A DNA stretch of 33,590 nucleotides from Bradyrhizobium pachyrhizi (GTDB lineage Bacteria > Pseudomonadota > Alphaproteobacteria > Rhizobiales > Xanthobacteraceae). The DNA is taken from the NCBI RefSeq assembly GCF_001189245.1, contig NZ_LFIQ01000114.1, positions 338,195 through 371,784 on the forward strand, read 5' to 3'. A program made the position numbers and the translations under genes. Below the pieces are notes generated by a model that was given only the letters and a program-made list of their open reading frames with translations, was not told where the DNA came from and made no database searches. Shown one piece after another: positions 32,810 through 33,590 of the stretch (position 1 is the first letter of the stretch; each line of letters opens with the position of its first letter).

Positions 32810-33256
32810 TCAAACCGGTGAAATCGGTGAAGACGTGACTGGACCGGCCGCAATCCGCACGTCCTTGTAGGCCGAGCGGATGGCACCGAGCACCGCTTCA
32901 TCAGAGGACGTGACCTCGTAGAACGTGCTGTCGACCGCACGGATCATGATCCATGTGTCGTCCTGTTCCGGGAGAGTGCCGACGAACTGCCCCCAGATCA
33001 CCTGGGATGCTTCGCGCGCGGCTTTCGAAAGCGCTGCACCGCTGACCACCGTCCCCTTGGCTGCGAACGCCTCGAGCTGATGCTCCCCGGCGACCATGAA
33101 TTCATCAAGGGCGCGGCCAAGCACCGGATGATGCAGCACGACCGGCGAAACCATCCAGCTGGCCTGAAGAGAGCGCGGAGCGAGCAGATCAATCAGATCG
33201 CGAAGATCAAGCGCCAGGGCTCCGTTGCAATCGTCATGGATACGAAGCGTAGTCAT
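32810..33256 (-). CDS. Hypothetical protein, about 148 residues
   Basis: A soluble, 148-residue protein starting MTTLRIHDDCNGALALDLRD. AGGAG lies 5 nt before the ATG at 33256, which supports translation. The C-terminal end (KDVRIAAGPVTSSPISPV) looks unconserved. I recognise no domain; the centre (YEVTSSDEAVLGAI) does not point to a family I can name. It is convergent with the 55-residue gene and no partner is visible. Confidence 0.6.
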   Translation of the reverse strand: MTTLRIHDDCNGALALDLRDLIDLLAPRSLQASWMVSPVVLHHPVLGRALDEFMVAGEHQLEAFAAKGTVVSGAALSKAAREASQVIWGQFVGTLPEQDDTWIMIRAVDSTFYEVTSSDEAVLGAIRSAYKDVRIAAGPVTSSPISPV

Positions 33257-33590
33257 GGGCGCTCCTGGATCAATGCAACGCCTTCTAGACCGGCTTGCCT
33301 CTTCAAGCGCTTAGGAGCTTGCATCAATTCGTCGGATTGTTGGTAACCAACTTCGCGCCGATCTCTCAACTCGTCATTGCGGGGCGAGCGAAGCGAGAGC
33401 CCGGATTCCATCAGAGCAAATAATCCGTCGCGAAATGGATTCCCCGTTCGCGCCGGAGCGGCGAAGCGAGATGCAAAGCTCGGACAGATCATGTCGCGAG
33501 AATGCGGACGTGGGACTCACAAGAGGCGCCAAACACTCGGTGTCGTCCCTGCGAAAGCAGGGGACCCATAACCACAGGGCGTTGTCGTTA
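33257..33590. repeat. End of window: intergenic, palindromic repeat remnants
   Basis: This 334-nt stretch shows no gene. A first repeat-like segment starts near TCGTCATTGCGGGGCGAGCG (33371-33390). The last 50 nt (33541-33590: TGTCGTCCCTGCGAAAGCAGG and following) match a dispersed Bradyrhizobium repeat type I recall and run off the window edge. Its final 14 nt, GGGCGTTGTCGTTA, also occur at 3412-3425. Confidence 0.65.

Noticed and set aside
1..33590. CRISPR arrays, tRNA/rRNA genes, insertion sequences, prophage or integrative elements
   Set aside because: There are no regularly spaced direct repeats, and no tRNA cloverleaf, transposase, integrase or phage protein was recognised. The repeats present are palindromic and dispersed, not array-like.

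Overview
The window is ordinary-looking, GC-rich alphaproteobacterial chromosome, most likely Bradyrhizobium or a close relative. This rests on the proteins (the Crp/Fnr-like regulator, the winged-helix/TPR regulator and the LysR-linked valine operon resemble Bradyrhizobium proteins I recall) and on many palindromic intergenic repeats of types I recall from Bradyrhizobium genomes. I see no tRNA, rRNA, CRISPR array, insertion sequence, phage or plasmid gene. The genus is an inference from memory, not a database result.

Layout. 1-3.3 kb: a small cysteine-rich protein, a Crp/Fnr-type regulator, 23S rRNA methyltransferase rlmE, and a Ppx/GppA phosphatase upstream of rlmE on the same strand. 3.5-5.9 kb: a molybdopterin-binding subunit of the xanthine dehydrogenase/aldehyde oxidase family with no partner subunits nearby. 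6.1-10 kb: a tightly coupled pair (2-hydroxychromene-2-carboxylate-isomerase-like thioredoxin-fold protein and a hotdog-like protein), then a YaiI/UPF0178 protein and an ABC-F ATPase. 10.1-13.4 kb: a fold-III PLP enzyme (D-threonine aldolase/D-serine dehydratase type), a LysR regulator and a divergent MFS transporter. 13.5-15.6 kb: an SDR and a flavoprotein in one operon.

16.2-24.3 kb is the metabolic core. A minus-strand cluster encodes methylmalonate-semialdehyde dehydrogenase (mmsA), an isobutyryl-CoA-type acyl-CoA dehydrogenase, 3-hydroxyisobutyryl-CoA hydrolase and 3-hydroxyisobutyrate dehydrogenase (mmsB). These are four of the five steps from isobutyryl-CoA to propionyl-CoA in valine breakdown. 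An acyl-CoA synthetase and a MaoC-type hydratase follow on the same strand, and a LysR regulator is divergent to mmsA. No dedicated methacrylyl-CoA hydratase is in the operon; the MaoC protein at 16.2 kb or the enoyl-CoA hydratase at 27.9 kb could fill that step.

24.3-33.6 kb: a DUF1127 protein, a winged-helix/TolB-like/TPR regulator, a TetR regulator beside a PaaI-type thioesterase (their upstream regions share a 9-bp sequence), an enoyl-CoA hydratase, an orphan membrane histidine kinase, an MFS transporter, an uncharacterised membrane protein, a 55-residue membrane protein and an unknown 148-residue protein. Several unrelated families of palindromic repeats lie at gene ends and are the most distinctive non-coding feature. 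I found no clearly new multi-gene system. The best leads are the isomerase/hotdog pair, the lone molybdenum subunit, the putative TetR operator and the gap in the valine pathway.
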